64,000 bases of DNA from Anisodus tanguticus (Eukaryota > Streptophyta > Magnoliopsida > Solanales > Solanaceae): assembly GCA_034509755.1 (NCBI GenBank), contig CM067550.1:3589001-3653000 (forward strand). The letters run 5' to 3'. The position numbers and the translations under genes are program-made. Positions within the stretch are counted from its first letter, which is position 1. Every line of letters starts with the position of its first letter. The notes under the pieces are model-generated. The model was given only the letters and a program-made list of their open reading frames with translations, had not been told where the DNA came from and searched no databases. Of the stretch, positions 1 through 11,783 are shown piece by piece.

Positions 1-1381
1 TATTCAGTATTTAATTGTGTGTATTAGTTAAAATCAGAATAATTTTTTTTATTAAAATCTTGAAATTATTTATCTCATATAAAAAATAGAGTAATAACTC
101 CGAAACTATAATTGTGATAACCTTATTTTAATCTAAATAACCCATAAAAAGAACTAGACTATGAATTATCCGGACCTTTGAAATTTATTTTCACTTTTCA
201 AGTTCTTGTATATTTTAAAACTTATTCACACTCAATGTTTACTCTAAATCACAATAATATCATTGTGAAATGATAAATTAAGGTAAAAGAATGTATAAAG
301 TCTGTTGAAACAGTACCAAGTAGTGACTATTGTCTACTGATTTAACAAATAACAAGATGTTGCTTGTTGCCTTCTGATAATTGAGTGGGTTGGTGGGGAG
401 GATATAAATTAAGGATATAGTTTAATTTTAAACGACTTTCCGCATATAGTCTTTGTCTTTTTTGGAAATCTTGTCTACATTTCGACTAAGGTGAAACCAA
501 ATGTCTTATTCTCTCTGAAATCTTGACTAAGTAAAGCCAATTGCTAATGTGAAAGAAGGAAATTTTGTATGCACTCAGCTTTTAGTTACTGATAAATAAA
601 TTAATGTATTGTCATGTTTGGATGCATACAAAATTGTTAGAAGTTGAGAGTAAGATAAGCTAAAATATAAACTTCCATTAAATGTACATGTTGTAATAAA
701 TATTACTCCCTTTGTTCCCAATTTTTGTGAAAAAAATTAGAGTAGTACGAGGATCAAAATATTAATTTTAACTATAAGTTCAAGTATATATTCTTTAACT
801 TAATTAAACATTTCCATTGGGGAGCTTGAATATATGATTGGAAGAAGGCTCAACTATGAACATGTCCTTGGTCAATATCAATTACTAATAAGAGTGACAG
901 TTGTACGTAGAGGTATCGTTTCCTTGCTTATCATTTTCACTCTTTCTTAATGAAATGGATACAGATGTATATGAAATAAGAGAAGTAAAATTTATATATT
1001 ATATAAAAAATATTATATATTAAAATAACTAATGATTCAAAATGTTTAGCTAGAACGCCTGTACATATATTGTTGATCTTTGTAATTGTTTGTACCTTCT
1101 GGATTTTTTTCGGTGATGGTATCATCAACTTTTTTGATTTGTCGTCTTGTATTGATCGAGGTCGGCTAAACCCCTCTCTGGTTATTTTGTTAAAATTTAA
1201 ATTCAACACCACCCAGACTTACATCTAGGTAATTGAATAAAAAAGATTATTTAAGCTATTTATAAAAAGTTTCAAAAAATTAATATTATAATTTAAAAAA
1301 ATTATTTGACTCTTTAAACAGTATCCCTTCACATTAAACGAGACGAAGGTTACGTAAGACTACTTTCTATCTTTCCATTTC
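1..1381. other. Intergenic AT-rich DNA
   Basis: No open frame here resembles a known protein. The part from about 360 to 620 resembles DNA upstream of the PR-10 copies and is listed separately. A short stretch near 705-725 looks like one end of a Stowaway-type MITE. Nothing else is supported. Confidence 0.6.
360..620 (+). repeat. PR-10-upstream-like segment, copy 1
   Basis: This stretch shares ordered blocks with 13140-13450 and, more weakly, with 8640-8740. Shared items are a block like TCTTGACTAAGTAAA, then CAATT, then TAATGTGAAAG and AGGAA. The same blocks lie upstream of the minus-strand PR-10 gene and relic. It may therefore be the 5' flank of another PR-10 copy left of the window; that is inference. 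Confidence 0.45.
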
Positions 1382-1560
1382 AATAATAGAATATTTTTAT
1401 AATAATTAATTGTACATCTCTTATATTAGGTATAATTATATTTTTTCTTGTAATTATGATTGATTAGTTATCTAATTTGTGGCAAAATAAATATTTTTGT
1501 AACACTATATATATATTGTAAATCATTAATGAATAAAATTAAGGAAGAATATTTCCTACA
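1382..1560 (+). repeat. 5' LTR of copia element 1
   Basis: It aligns with 5844-6013: shared blocks include TAATAGAATATTT, TAATTAATTGTACAT and a block ending TATTGTAAATCATTAAT. It ends in CA directly before the primer site. The first bases differ from the TG of the 3' copy. Confidence 0.85.
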
Positions 1561-1572
1561 TGGTATCAGATT
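1561..1572 (+). promoter_or_regulatory. tRNA-Met-type primer binding site, element 1
   Basis: TGGTATCAGATT follows the 5' LTR. TGGTATCAGAGC, complementary to plant initiator tRNA-Met, is the usual copia primer site. Confidence 0.8.
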
Positions 1573-1666
1573 CTAGGAAAATATTCTAAACCCTAAACTT
1601 TTCTCTCAATACCGTCGCCCCCCCTTCTTCCTTGCGGCGCCAACCTCCCTTCTCCGTCCGACAGCC

Positions 1667-2526
1667 ATGTCTGACTCGAAATCCAATTTTCACCCAGCCC
1701 TTGCTGTCTCCAACATCAAATCTCATATCTCCATCACTCTTGAGATGGAAAACGTCCATTATTCGACATGGGCGGAACTCTTTAAAATCTATTGTCGCTC
1801 ACACCGGGTTATCCATCACATAATTTCTTCGAAAAAAGGCAAAGAGAATGTGCCGAAGACCGATGATGAGAAGGATTATGGTCGACCCTTGATGCAACGG
1901 TCCTCCAGTGGATCTACGCCACAATCTCGAGTGATTTACTACATACTATTATTGAGCCTGATTCCACAGCTATGGAATCTTGGGAACGTTTACGTGACAT
2001 ATTCTAAGACAATAAGAATTCCAGGGCCGTCACACTTGAGTAGGAATTTTCCACCACTGATATGGAGGATTTTCCCAATGCGTCCGCATATTGTCAACGG
2101 CTCAAGGTTCTGTCTTACCAACTCAAGAACGTCGGGGCGCCGGTAACTAACAATCGGCTCGTGTTACAAATGGTTGCCGGCCTTACTAACGCATATAGTG
2201 GAGTAGGTACGCTCATCCGTCAAAACAATCCTCTTCTGTCATTCTACCAAGCCCGTTCTATGCTCATACTCGAAGAAGCGGATTTTGCCAAGAAGACAAC
2301 AACCATGTCTAATTCTGCCTTGGTTGCCGCTCCGTCCAATGAGAATTCGTCACAATTTGAAAATTTGCCGCCAAATAGTAGCCAGAAGGGCCGAACGACG
2401 GTAACGGGAGAAAAAACCGCGGCGGCAACGGCCGTTGTGGAGGTGGCGGTAGTGGCAGTAGGGGCGACGACCAGCAGCAACAACCAGCCCAGTGGCAGCC
2501 GCCAGCTCAGTGGGCCGATACCGTAG
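1667..2526 (+). pseudogene. gag remnant of copia element 1
   Basis: The first part (1667 to about 1860) opens with the same N-terminal block as the other elements here, around FHPALAVSNIKSHI. The frame is then lost and recovered at 2062-2526, where a block around MEDFPNASAYCQRL and VLQMVAGL matches the gag core (UBN2-type). The C-terminal tail is low-complexity and Gly/Ala-rich, and no CCHC zinc knuckle is seen. At least one frameshift separates the two parts. Confidence 0.8.
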
Positions 2527-2644
2527 GTTTGGCATTGGCCCTGGGTCGTGCCTCCCTCCCCATTCCCCGCGGGAAATTGGGCCAGGCTAGCAGCCCAAGC
2601 ACATCGGACCAACCAGCAGGCCCAACAATCTAGCGCGAAAATTC

Positions 2645-5600
2645 TTGGCCACTGCCGAGCTAGTGGCAGCAGGCCCACTCGACAGTGGCGACCCCAACAT
2701 ATATCGAGGCCGCGATGCACACTCTTGGGCTTACTCTGCCCGACGCAAATTGGTACATGAACACCGTGCAATGTCTCATATGACGTCCTCACAAGGTAAT
2801 CTCTCGTCCTATTTTAATTTGAGCAATAATTGTGGTATAATTGTCGGAAATGGTCATTCAATTCCAATTCGTGGTTATGGTATTACAAACTTGTCTCCCC
2901 CGAACCCACCGTTAATTTTGAAAAATGTCCTTCACGCACCTCAATTAATTAAAAACTTGATTTCAGTTAGAAAATTTATCATTGATAATTGGGGATCTGT
3001 TGAATTTGATCCTTTTAGGTTTTCCGTGAAGAATTTTCAGACGGGGATGCATCTAATGAGATGTGATAGTCGGGGTGAGCTTTATCCAATCACCACAACC
3101 ACATATCAAGCCAAATTACCATCCACTTTTGCAGTTTTAGCTCCTTCTTTATGGCATGAATGTTTGGGTTATCCGGGAGCACCTGTTTCTGCTTCCCTTA
3201 AACAAAATAAATTTAGTAAGTGTACTAGACCTCGTAGTTCTCATGCTTGTCAATCTTGTTCTCTTGGAAAACATGTTAAGTTGCCTTTTGTTGCTTCTAA
3301 GTCTCGTACTGTTATGCCTTTTGATATTATTCATAGTGATATTTGAACATCTCCCGTTTTGAGCTCTTCAGGCCATCGATATTATCTTTTGTTGTTGGAT
3401 GATTACTCTAATTTTTTGTGGACGTTTCCTTTGTCTAAAAAGTCACAAGTTTTTCCACATTTCTATCCTTTAGAGTATACATCCGCACTCAATTTGAATG
3501 GGATATTAAAAATATTCAGTGTGACAATGGTAGAATATTTGATAATGGGCCTTTTTGATATTCTTGCAAAACTAATGGTTTGTCGTTTCGTCTCTCGTGT
3601 CCACATACAGCATCTCAAGATGAAAAAGCAGAAAGAAAAAACCGAACCATTAACAATATTGTTAGAACTTTACTTGCCCATGCATCTCTACCACCATCCT
3701 TCTGGCATCATTCGTTACAAATGGCAACCTATCTTTTGAACATACTTCCCAGAAAACAAATAGTCTATCAATCCCCACTCAAAATTTTATACCTAAGGGA
3801 CCCATCATATTCTCATTTACGGGTTTTCGGGTGCTTATGCTATCCTCTCTTTCCTTCTACTACCGTCAATAAACTTCAACCCCAGTCAAATCCGTGTGCT
3901 TTTTTGGGATATCCGTCAAATCATCGTGGTTACAAATATTTCGATTTATCCTCTAATAAAATCATTGTAAGTCATCACGTAATTTTTTATGAAACAAATT
4001 TTCCTTTTGCCAAATTACATTGTTTCGGGCCTCCTACCTATGAATTTCTTGACGATAGCCTCCCAAACAAGCCCAACGTGTCCCAGTGTCTCGGCCCAAT
4101 TACCTAGCCCTACGGCTGCTGGCCCAGCTGAGCCTCTCGCTGGCAGCTTTCTACCGAGAGGCCTCGTGGCGGGCAGTCAGCTGGGTATCGGCCCGCCATT
4201 CGGCTCGGGTAGCCCACCGTCCCCTAGCCCACTGCCCGACAGTCTAGTCACTACCAGCCACATTACTAGTAGTCAACACGGGATTTTTAAGCCAAACAAA
4301 AAATACGGTATTCACACCCATATTGCCAAGTCACCGTTGCCCCGTAATTCTGTGTCTGCCCTTAATGACCCGAATTGGAAAATGGATATGGGTGATGAAT
4401 TTAATGCTCTTATTAATAATAGGACGTGAGATTTGGTGCCCCATCCCCATGATGTTAATGTGATTTGGTCTATGTGGATTTTTAGTCATAAAGAAAAATC
4501 TGATGGTACATTTGAGAGGCACAAAACCCGTCTTGTAGGTGATGGAAAGACTCAACATGTTGGTGTGGATTGCGGTGAGACTTTCAGACAGTCCTCAGTT
4601 TGGCTCTTTCAAAGTCATGGTCGTTTTATTAGCTTGATGTAAAAAATGCCTTCCTGCATGGAGACCTCAATGAAACAGTGTACATGTATCAGCCCATGGG
4701 GTACAGAGACCCTACTTATCTTGATCATGTGTGCATGCTGAAGAAATCATTATATGGGCTCAAACAAGCTCATAGGGCCTGGTATAAGAGGTTTGCAGAT
4801 TACGTTTTACATATTGGGTTTTCTAACAACAGGTCTGATTATTCTATATTCATCTACTGTCAGGGTAATGATATTGCTTACATTATTTTGTATGTGGATG
4901 ATATTATCTTAAATGCCTCATCTGATGCCCTTCACAAGTTTATCATGTCACTGTTTGGCTCTGAATTTGTAAGGAAATATCTAGGGACACTGAATTACTT
5001 CTTGGGGATAGCTGTGAAACGTCACGCATGTGGTTTATTTTTATCCTAAAAGAAGTATGCAACAGAGATTGTTGAACGAGTTGTCATGTCATCGTGTAGG
5101 CCGTCTGCCACTCCGGTTGACACTAAACCGAAGTTGAGTGCTTCCTTTAGCAAGCCATATGTTGATCCATCACATTACAACAGCCTTGCAGGGGCCCTGC
5201 AATATCTCACATTCACGAGGCCCGACATCTCTTATGTTGTGCAACATGTTTGTCTATTCATGCATAACCGGATGGAGGATCACATGCATGCTCTCAAGCG
5301 TATTGTGCGTTATATTCAGGGTACTCTCGATCATGGCTTGCATTTATATCCGTCTTCGACAACCACTCTTTTACACAGATGCCGATTCAGGTGGTTGTCC
5401 AGATGTTAGACGCTTCACGTCTGGTTATTGTGTATTTTTTGGTGATAATTTGGTCTCTTGGTCCTCAAAACGGCAAGCAACCTTGTCCAGATCCAGTGCC
5501 GAAGCAGAATACCGAGGAGTTGCCAATGTGGTGTCTGAATCTTGTTGTCTACGAAACCTTCTTTTAGAGCTCCATAGTCCGGTTCCGAAGGCGACATTGG

Positions 5601-5824
5601 TTTATTGTGATAATGTTAGTGCAATTTATCTCTCAGGGAATCCGGTTCACCACCAACGCACTAAACATATTGAGCTGGATATTCACTTTATTCGCGAAAA
5701 GGTTGCTCGTGGACAAGTACGTGTCTTACATGTCCCGTCACGTTATCAGATTGCCGACATATTTACAAAAGGTCTTCCGCTAGTTTTATTTGAAGACTTT
5801 CGGGATAGTCTCAGCATACGCTGA
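2645..5824 (+). pseudogene. pol remnant of copia element 1 (PR-IN-RT-RH)
   Basis: Order is protease remnant (2740-2800, catalytic DTG lost), GAG-pre-integrase with the paired CxxC-type finger (about 3150-3280), integrase core (3340-4000), a proline/alanine/glycine-rich linker (4080-4250), reverse transcriptase (4330-5050, YVDDIIL at about 4890) and RNase H (5086-5824). The chain ends after the DIFTKGLP block typical of copia RNase H. In-frame stops lie near 3343 and 4427, where related copies have Trp, and near 5047, where they have Gln. Frameshifts also occur. Confidence 0.88.
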
Positions 5825-5843
5825 CCTCCCGCTTCGATTGGGG

Positions 5844-6013
5844 TGTAATAGAATATTTCCACAATAATTAATTGTACATTTTCTATATTAGGTAGGATTA
5901 TATTTCTTTTATAATTACAATTGATTAGTTATCTAGTTTGTAGCAAAGTAAATATATTTGTAACACTATATATATTGTAAATCATTAATAAATAAAATCA
6001 AGAAATTATTCGA
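5844..6013 (+). repeat. 3' LTR of copia element 1
   Basis: It starts TGTAATAGAATATT just after a short G-rich stretch (GATTGGGG) that serves as polypurine tract. It aligns with the 5' LTR to about 6013, where the last bases diverge. Confidence 0.8.
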
Positions 6014-6322
6014 TACTCTTTAATTTGGAGTCCAATTTCCAATACTACCACCAGTATACTCTCTGTGGTATAGTTGAGAAGCAGATTCTAGACTTGACAT
6101 TATCCATCCTTTTAATTGCATATGTGTCGAAAATAATCAAACAGCGTAATCATTTCTTCTACTGTAAGTGTGTAAAGTCAGCCCTTTTGGAACAACTAAT
6201 GAAGTGCTCACTCCTGAGAATTGCTCCTCCTAAATTTGAAATCCCAAAATTATGCCTCGAACATAATATATATTGAACAAGACTTTAATAGTTTGCTACA
6301 AGCATTTGATAAAGTAAAGTTT

Positions 6323-6513
6323 ATCACTAAAGGATGTGATGCACTGGATGAGGTTGTTTCTCCCTTAATTAGAGGTCTCGAATTCGACCTCTGGGTATAA
6401 ATTTTTTTGGTAGGGAGCGGTTCTCCCAGAAATGGGCTCTACGCAGCACGAATCCAAATATAGTCGGGCGCCAATACGAATACTGGACACCGAATGAAAA
6501 ACAAAAAAAGATT
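6323..6513 (+). mobile_element. tRNA-derived SINE with 10-bp target duplication
   Basis: The element carries a box-B-like stretch (CGAATTCGACC near 6380), the conserved GGTAGGGAGCG and TAGTCGGGCGCC blocks of a Solanaceae SINE family, and an A-rich tail at about 6496-6510. The decamer AGTAAAGTTT occurs at 6313-6322 and again at 6514-6523, a perfect target-site duplication. Family membership is from memory of similar repeats. Confidence 0.75.
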
Positions 6514-6772
6514 AGTAAAGTTTGCGATAATCTTTATTGAAATTAAGTTCCTTCCATGACGTAGTAATTGGAAAGAATACACGCTCAATAAAAACACTAT
6601 AAAATGAAAACTCAAGCCCTTTGAACTATTGAAGTTTGATACAACTCCATAATCACTTTACGTGATTCATTTAAAACTCAAAAACTTTATAGAGAACACA
6701 CCTTAATTTATTTAATTTTATTATATCTCAACACCTTATATTTTACGTGCGGACCTGATTCTTTTTCATCAC

Positions 6773-7730
6773 TTAAGCATAGACAGAAGGATTGGCGAGG
6801 AGGTATGCTTCAACAGTCTTGAAAACTTCCAAGCCTTGATTTTTGCCTTCATTGTGTTCTTCTTCCTTCAACACATAATCACCCTTTGTGTGGTACTCAG
6901 TTATGCTCTTGCAAATACACCCTCCATTTCCAGCAGCTTCAAATTTGATATCATAGGCAATGGATTCCAATTTGTCTCCAAGAACATCTCCTTCGATCAT
7001 TGAATACTTGGTCACCAAGTTCTTGTCGTCAACAACATGGATCTTGTGCTTCAAGTACTTGATCGGACCACCTGCCATTTTCAAAATATTGCAATTATTT
7101 TATTGGATAATTTAAAATTCCACATTTAGACCGGATGCAAAAGAATTTTTACGGCGAAGTAAGAAATTTTTTCAAGGATCTTATATTTTTTATCTATATG
7201 CAGTATAATTTTATATATACATAGTATATATAATTTTTCGACGAAGGATATCCAATTGACCACCCTTTGGTCTATGTGAAGAAATTTAAAGAGTGTCTAA
7301 TGGTTTTCAAATGATTGTAACTATTTTGTTGGATAATATCAAAGTCAACATTTCAATTGATGCAAAACAATGTTTATACTATGAAGTTACTTAAAAGATA
7401 ACTGATCAAGCTAAGTAATTGTTCCTAATAAATGGAACTAGTTAATTACCTCAAAAATAGTGGTATGACAAGTACAAAATTATATTGACAATTTAAAATT
7501 CATTACACTATCAATGCATACAAGATAAATAAATAAAACCAATTACCTTCAACAAAGTTCATCTTCTTGATGCTTCCAGCACCACCATCACCTTCAACAA
7601 TCTCAATGTTCTTAACAACTTGTGGCATCAACTTAGGTACAAGGTTGTCAGAATCAAGAACCAAAGCTTTGAACAGCCTAGTTGGGGCAACTGGTGTTGT
7701 GGTCTCATGTGTATAGGTATTGACACCCAT
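6773..7730 (-). CDS. PR10: PR-10 / Bet v 1 family protein (STH-2-like), two exons
   Basis: Coding exons are 7730-7547 and 7071-6773, giving 160 residues. The intron (7546-7072) has GT-AG ends and splits the Gly62 codon after its first base, the conserved intron position of PR-10 genes. The Gly-rich loop EGDGGAGSIKK (residues 46-56) and the NPSVYA end are characteristic. The protein strongly resembles potato STH-2 as I remember it. PR-10 proteins are small cytosolic stress- and pathogen-induced proteins with a hydrophobic ligand pocket; the ligand here is unknown. A TATA box lies about 118 bp upstream of the start. A near-identical but broken inverted copy lies at 16101-16975. This is the only intact copy in the window. 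Confidence 0.95.
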
Positions 7731-7847
7731 GATGTTTATTTGCCTTAGAGATATTGAACCAAAAAGGATATATAAAATGAATGTGTAAGAACTTAAGTTG
7801 CTTGCTTGAGAATGTTTTGAGCTATGTGATAATGAAATCTTAGATGG

Positions 7848-7855
7848 TATTTATA
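7848..7855 (-). promoter_or_regulatory. TATA box of the PR-10 gene
   Basis: TATAAATA on the minus strand. The same box sits at matching distance in the other two copies (11776-11783 and 15976-15983), which supports it as the core promoter. Flanking upstream DNA is also conserved between copies. Confidence 0.7.
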
Positions 7856-8947
7856 GGGGAAAACAAGTGATAGTCTCACTATCTCAGAGTTAAATCAACA
7901 ATTCCTTCATCTTAATTTCAACATTCAAAGCACTCCATTTTAGACATTTGTATCCATTTTTCTAGATGTTCTTGTATACATTGTCTTTAAGTTAATTTTT
8001 GGGAGAACTTTATGCTAAAATAGTCTAACAATGAGGCTTGCTGACACATGGGTACATTATGTTCTCTGTTTCAAACTTACCAAGTAATTGTCTTTCTACC
8101 TGTTAATTTAGTTCATTAATTAAGATTAATTTCATTTATCTACCTTAATGATTTATATAGGTTGTTCATTCGCTTCTTCTCAAAGATTTAAGTCTTGATT
8201 TGCTTTTGATCAGAGCATCAAGTATCGCAACTCTATTTTACTTGACTAAGCCAGTGATTCTACAAGGAGGGAGTTTGGTAACAAGGCATAAATAGTTAAA
8301 TACGAACAAAAGCTTTTATTTTTATATTTCTCATTTTTTACTTTAATACTGAATTTATTTTTTGCATCTCAAATTGTATTCCCCGCAAGGAAAGCTAAAG
8401 TTGAAAAATTAATCATTCAATCGATCAATTATACGCCCTTTAGGTGAATTCAATTAAAGAAGGGTTTTTTTTTTTTAGACTTTCTGACCAAATGTAATGA
8501 AACTTTATATTTTGTCTGAGCTCCTTATTCCTTAATTAGATGTTTTCCCTTAGATAAAGGATATGGTTTAATTAAAACAACTACTCCACGTGTCCTTTCT
8601 GCTGTATAGTTTTGACCATCCACATTTTTTTTTACTGAATGTTGAATTCTTGTCTAAGTTAAAGACAAACAATCTGTAATGTGAAAAAAATGAGAATTTT
8701 GGGCACACTGAGTTTTTCCTTATTGACTTCTGTGGGTCATGTTTTATCTACTTTAAGGCTTGAAGGATCACAAATTTATGTCAAAATAGAATATCAAGTG
8801 CAAAATTATTCCAAAATCAATACAAGCTGAAAATCCTACAAAATACAAATAATGAGTTAAAAGAAAAACGATGATGGAAATTACCAAAAGTTATGGTGGG
8901 ACGATAAGTTTCTATTAACGTGTACGAATCTCAATTCAATTCCACCA

Positions 8948-9106
8948 TCATAATTAGAATATATTCCATATATTGTGTAAATATTTAGTGATATAGAATT
9001 ATGGTAAGTAGAGGATTATTATTGTACTAGGGTTCTACACATTGTACACTATATATATTTGTATTAATGAGAAATCCTCCCGAAGGGAGTTCATTACATT
9101 CTCACA
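8948..9106 (+). repeat. 5' LTR of copia element 2
   Basis: It aligns with 11511-11669: shared blocks are CCATATATT, a run ending TATATATTTGTATTAATGAGAA, and the CA end. It is followed by primer site TGGTATCAAGAGCC at 9107-9120. Confidence 0.8.
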
Positions 9107-9276
9107 TGGTATCAAGAGCCAAAACCCTAGGTTTTCTATAGAAAAACTGCCCCCCCCCCTCGTGTCTTACCACCGGCGGCCACTTTCTTGTTTACTTGAC
9201 CGGAAAAGACCAACTTCCCTTCCTTGGTTCTTCCTTGTTCCCTTTTCTCCTACTTCACTAAATTTAATCCACTATA

Positions 9277-9945
9277 ATGTCTCCTCCTGCAACTCCCACG
9301 ACAGCTTCATCCTCAACCGTCATCACACTTGAAATACCAAAAGCATCTTTTCATCCAGCCCTCACCGTTACCAACATCAAGAACTGCCTCCCCATAATTC
9401 TTGATCAAGAAAACGGTCAGTACTCTCCATGGGTTGAATTGTTTCGCATTCATGCATGTGTCTATAACGTCCTTGATCATATCGATGACTCCTTCCATTG
9501 CCTCCTGAGGTTGATAAATCCACGTGGCTTCGTCTCGACGCCGTTGTTAAACAGTGGATATATGACACTATATCTCAAGACTTGCTCCTTACTATAATGA
9601 AATCCGGCGCCTTGACCCGTGATTTATGGCTTCGGTTGGAGGAATTTTTTCAAGATAACAAGCACATCCGTGCTGTGTATTTGGAGGAACAATTTAATAA
9701 TACACGCCTTGAATTTTTTTCCAACATGTCTGATTATTGCAAGTAGTTGAAACTCATAGCGGACCTATTATCCAACGTTGGCACGCATGTGTCTGAAGCA
9801 AAGATGATCCTAAAATTAATTGCAGGTCTCTCTAAAGGTGAGGACGACATGTTATCCACCATGATACAACATGCTGATCCGTTACCCAGTTTCAACAAGG
9901 CCCGCTCGCAATTGTTGCTAGAAGAAACCCACCGTACAAAGTAGG
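9277..9945 (+). pseudogene. gag remnant of copia element 2
   Basis: ATG at 9277 opens a frame with the FHPALTVTNIKN block of copia gag. A frameshift near 9500 moves the reading to 9498-9746, a TAG stops it, and it resumes to 9945. Downstream, to about 10380, is a Gly/Arg/Gln- and Pro-rich tail with further stops and no CCHC knuckle. Confidence 0.75.
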
Positions 9946-10389
9946 ACGAACACACTTAAAAGATGTTAGCGGTCGAAATGTCTCTCCAAAATAACATCCC
10001 CGCCGGCTCACCTCCGCCGGAAAATAATTAGCCGCGGCAGAACCGCGGCGGCAGGGGCAGCAGAGGACGCGGCGGTGGCAGAGGAGAAAAAGGATAAGGC
10101 AAAGGCAACCGTGGCCAGCAGAACAATACTCATCCGCAGCAGCCCAGTTCTGTTGCTCACTGGACCGGCCCAGTAGTCCCCTATCAAATGGGTCACTAGG
10201 CTCCCCCTCCTGCCTACACAGCGGCCCAATTCCTTTATCCACAACAAGGGGTATTGGGCCCCACTCCTGCAGCTCGCTCAGCACAGTACCCCACACACCA
10301 GGCCCATTTCATGTAGGCCCAGTACCCACAACCTCCTTCTGGTCTGGCCCCCACAGATTTGGGCCAGGATTTTAGCAATCTGAACTTGC

Positions 10390-11513
10390 AGCAGCCCGAT
10401 GAAAATTGGTACATGGACTCGGGCGCCACATCTTACCTCACCCGCTCTGCAGGTAATATTCCTAAACTGTGTCTTTTAAAGCATCCTAAACTGTGATAAT
10501 TCTCTTTTTATTTTTCATTGAAGTAATGACACTGCATACCTTTTGCTCTATGTGGATGACATTGTATTGATTGCCTCCTCTAATGGGTTGAAAAACAAGA
10601 TCATTACATTACTCAAATCTGAATTTGCCATGACGGACTTGGGTAAATTGAGTTATTTTTTGGAGATTTTTGTGACCAGATCCGAGATTGTGATGTTCCT
10701 ATGTCAACATAAGTATGCCAATGAGATTGTCTACAAGGATAAAATGAAAAACTGCAAGATCATGCCTACCCCAGTCGACTCAAAGTCGAAGCTCAACACC
10801 AATGATGTGGATCCGGTGCTTGATCCTTCTCTTTATAGGAGTCTCGCTGGTGCACTTCAGTATCTTACCTTCACTAGGCCCGATATTGCCTATGATGTCC
10901 AACAAGTGTGCTTGTTCATGCATGCTCCCAGGGAGCCTCACTTTACCGCTCTTAAATGTATCATTCGGTACGTTAAGGGTACTCTTGACTATGGATTACA
11001 TCTTTATCCATCTGTATTGACCATGTTGATATCTTATACGAATGCCGATTGGGGTGGTTGTCCTGACACACATCGATCTACTTTCGGCTATTGTGTATTT
11101 TTGGTGATAACCTCATTTCGTGGTATGCAAAACGACAAGCTACGATTTCCCGTTCGAGTGCAAAAGCAAAATATAGAGGTGTTGCGAACATCATTATCGA
11201 AACTTATTGGCTCAGAAACCTCCTTCTAGATCTTCATTGTCCCTTACGTAAGACATCTATTGTTTACTGTGATAACATATCTGATGTCTACTTATCTCAT
11301 AACCCGGTTCAAGATCAACGCACCAAACATATTGAGATAGATATTCATTTTGTTCGTGAGAAAATTGCCATGGGTCATGTTCGGGTGTTACATGTTCCTT
11401 CTTCCTATCAGTACACAGATATATTTACTAAGAGACTTCCTCGGCAGTTGTTCCTTGACTTAAGATCCAGTCTGAGCATCCGGCCTCCTCCCGCTCCGAC
11501 TGCGGGGGTGTGA
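10390..11513 (+). pseudogene. pol remnant of copia element 2 (PR start, RT end, RNase H)
   Basis: A protease start with the motif MDSGATS lies near 10410. After the deletion junction the reverse transcriptase resumes at YVDDIVL (about 10545) and runs to about 11100. RNase H follows in another frame (11091-11513) and ends shortly after a DIFTKRLP block. At least one frameshift lies near 11095. Confidence 0.82.
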
Positions 11514-11669
11514 TAGATAATATGTTTATGTTCTCCATATATTATGTAATTATTATTTTGATGTAATTATGTAAACTAGATATTCTCATACAATTAAGTT
11601 TGTAATTGTAAACACCTATATATATTGTATTAATGAGAAGACTCCAAACGAGAATTACACAATTCTACA
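11511..11669 (+). repeat. 3' LTR of copia element 2
   Basis: It begins TGATAGATAA after the G-rich tract TGCGGGGGTG and ends in CA at 11669, directly against PR-10-derived sequence. Confidence 0.82.
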
Positions 11670-11684
11670 GGTATTCACACCCAT
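11670..11684 (-). pseudogene. PR-10 5' relic: five codons left next to copia element 2
   Basis: On the minus strand the sequence reads ATGGGTGTGAATACC, the same first five residues (MGVNT) as the intact gene. The leader before it and a TATA box at 11776-11783 also match the intact copy; similarity resumes at about 12210-12400. Everything after codon 5 is replaced by the 3' LTR. No remaining coding part is seen left of the 5' LTR, so the downstream gene part was lost. Confidence 0.8.
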
Positions 11685-11775
11685 AATGTTTAATTAATTT
11701 CCCTAGAATAAAGAAGCAATAAGGAAGAGGATATAAAAATGAATAGGTGTGAGATAAAATGGAAGTTTTAGGTGG

Positions 11776-11783
11776 TATTTATA
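11776..11783 (-). promoter_or_regulatory. TATA box of the PR-10 relic
   Basis: TATAAATA on the minus strand, matching the boxes of the other two copies in sequence and context. Confidence 0.55.

Larger units (their letters stand above)
1382..6013 (+). mobile_element. Ty1/copia LTR retrotransposon 1, decayed
   Basis: Two related LTRs of about 175 bp flank gag, protease, integrase, reverse transcriptase and RNase H remains in copia order. A primer site TGGTATCAGA follows the 5' LTR directly. Reading frames are broken by frameshifts and stops. The 5' LTR has lost the usual TG start and no clean target-site duplication is visible, so this is an old copy. Gag and pol resemble elements 3, 4 and 5 of this window, probably the Ale/Retrofit-like group. 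Confidence 0.9.
6773..8740 (-). repeat. Inverted duplication arm 1 (PR-10 gene plus about 1 kb upstream)
   Basis: Gene and upstream DNA match 15600-16990 in opposite orientation. Conserved stretches include the whole coding sequence, the leader before the ATG, and blocks near 7910-8060 and 8670-8740. Homology fades beyond about 8740. Confidence 0.8.
8948..11669 (+). mobile_element. Ty1/copia retrotransposon 2, internally deleted
   Basis: LTRs of 159 bp (8948-9106 and 11511-11669) flank gag, a protease start and the 3' half of pol. The whole integrase and the first half of reverse transcriptase are absent; the junction lies near 10455-10530. The five bases outside each end (CACCA left, GGTAT right) do not match. 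The right flank is the first codons of a PR-10 gene, so the element or a recombinant form interrupts that gene. Confidence 0.88.

Noticed and set aside
937..1212. 91-codon minus-strand open frame
   Set aside because: Its Tyr/Phe/Ile-rich C-terminal end reflects AT-rich DNA; no family resemblance.
2244..2792. Minus-strand 182-codon open frame
   Set aside because: It is the shadow of the GC-rich gag tail of copia element 1; composition and lack of motifs show it is not a gene.
1377..6020. Target-site duplication for copia element 1
   Set aside because: CTTT-like bases occur on both sides, but no five-base match fits the LTR ends; the ends have decayed.
9892..10296. Minus-strand 134-codon open frame
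   Set aside because: Antisense of the proline-rich gag tail of copia element 2.
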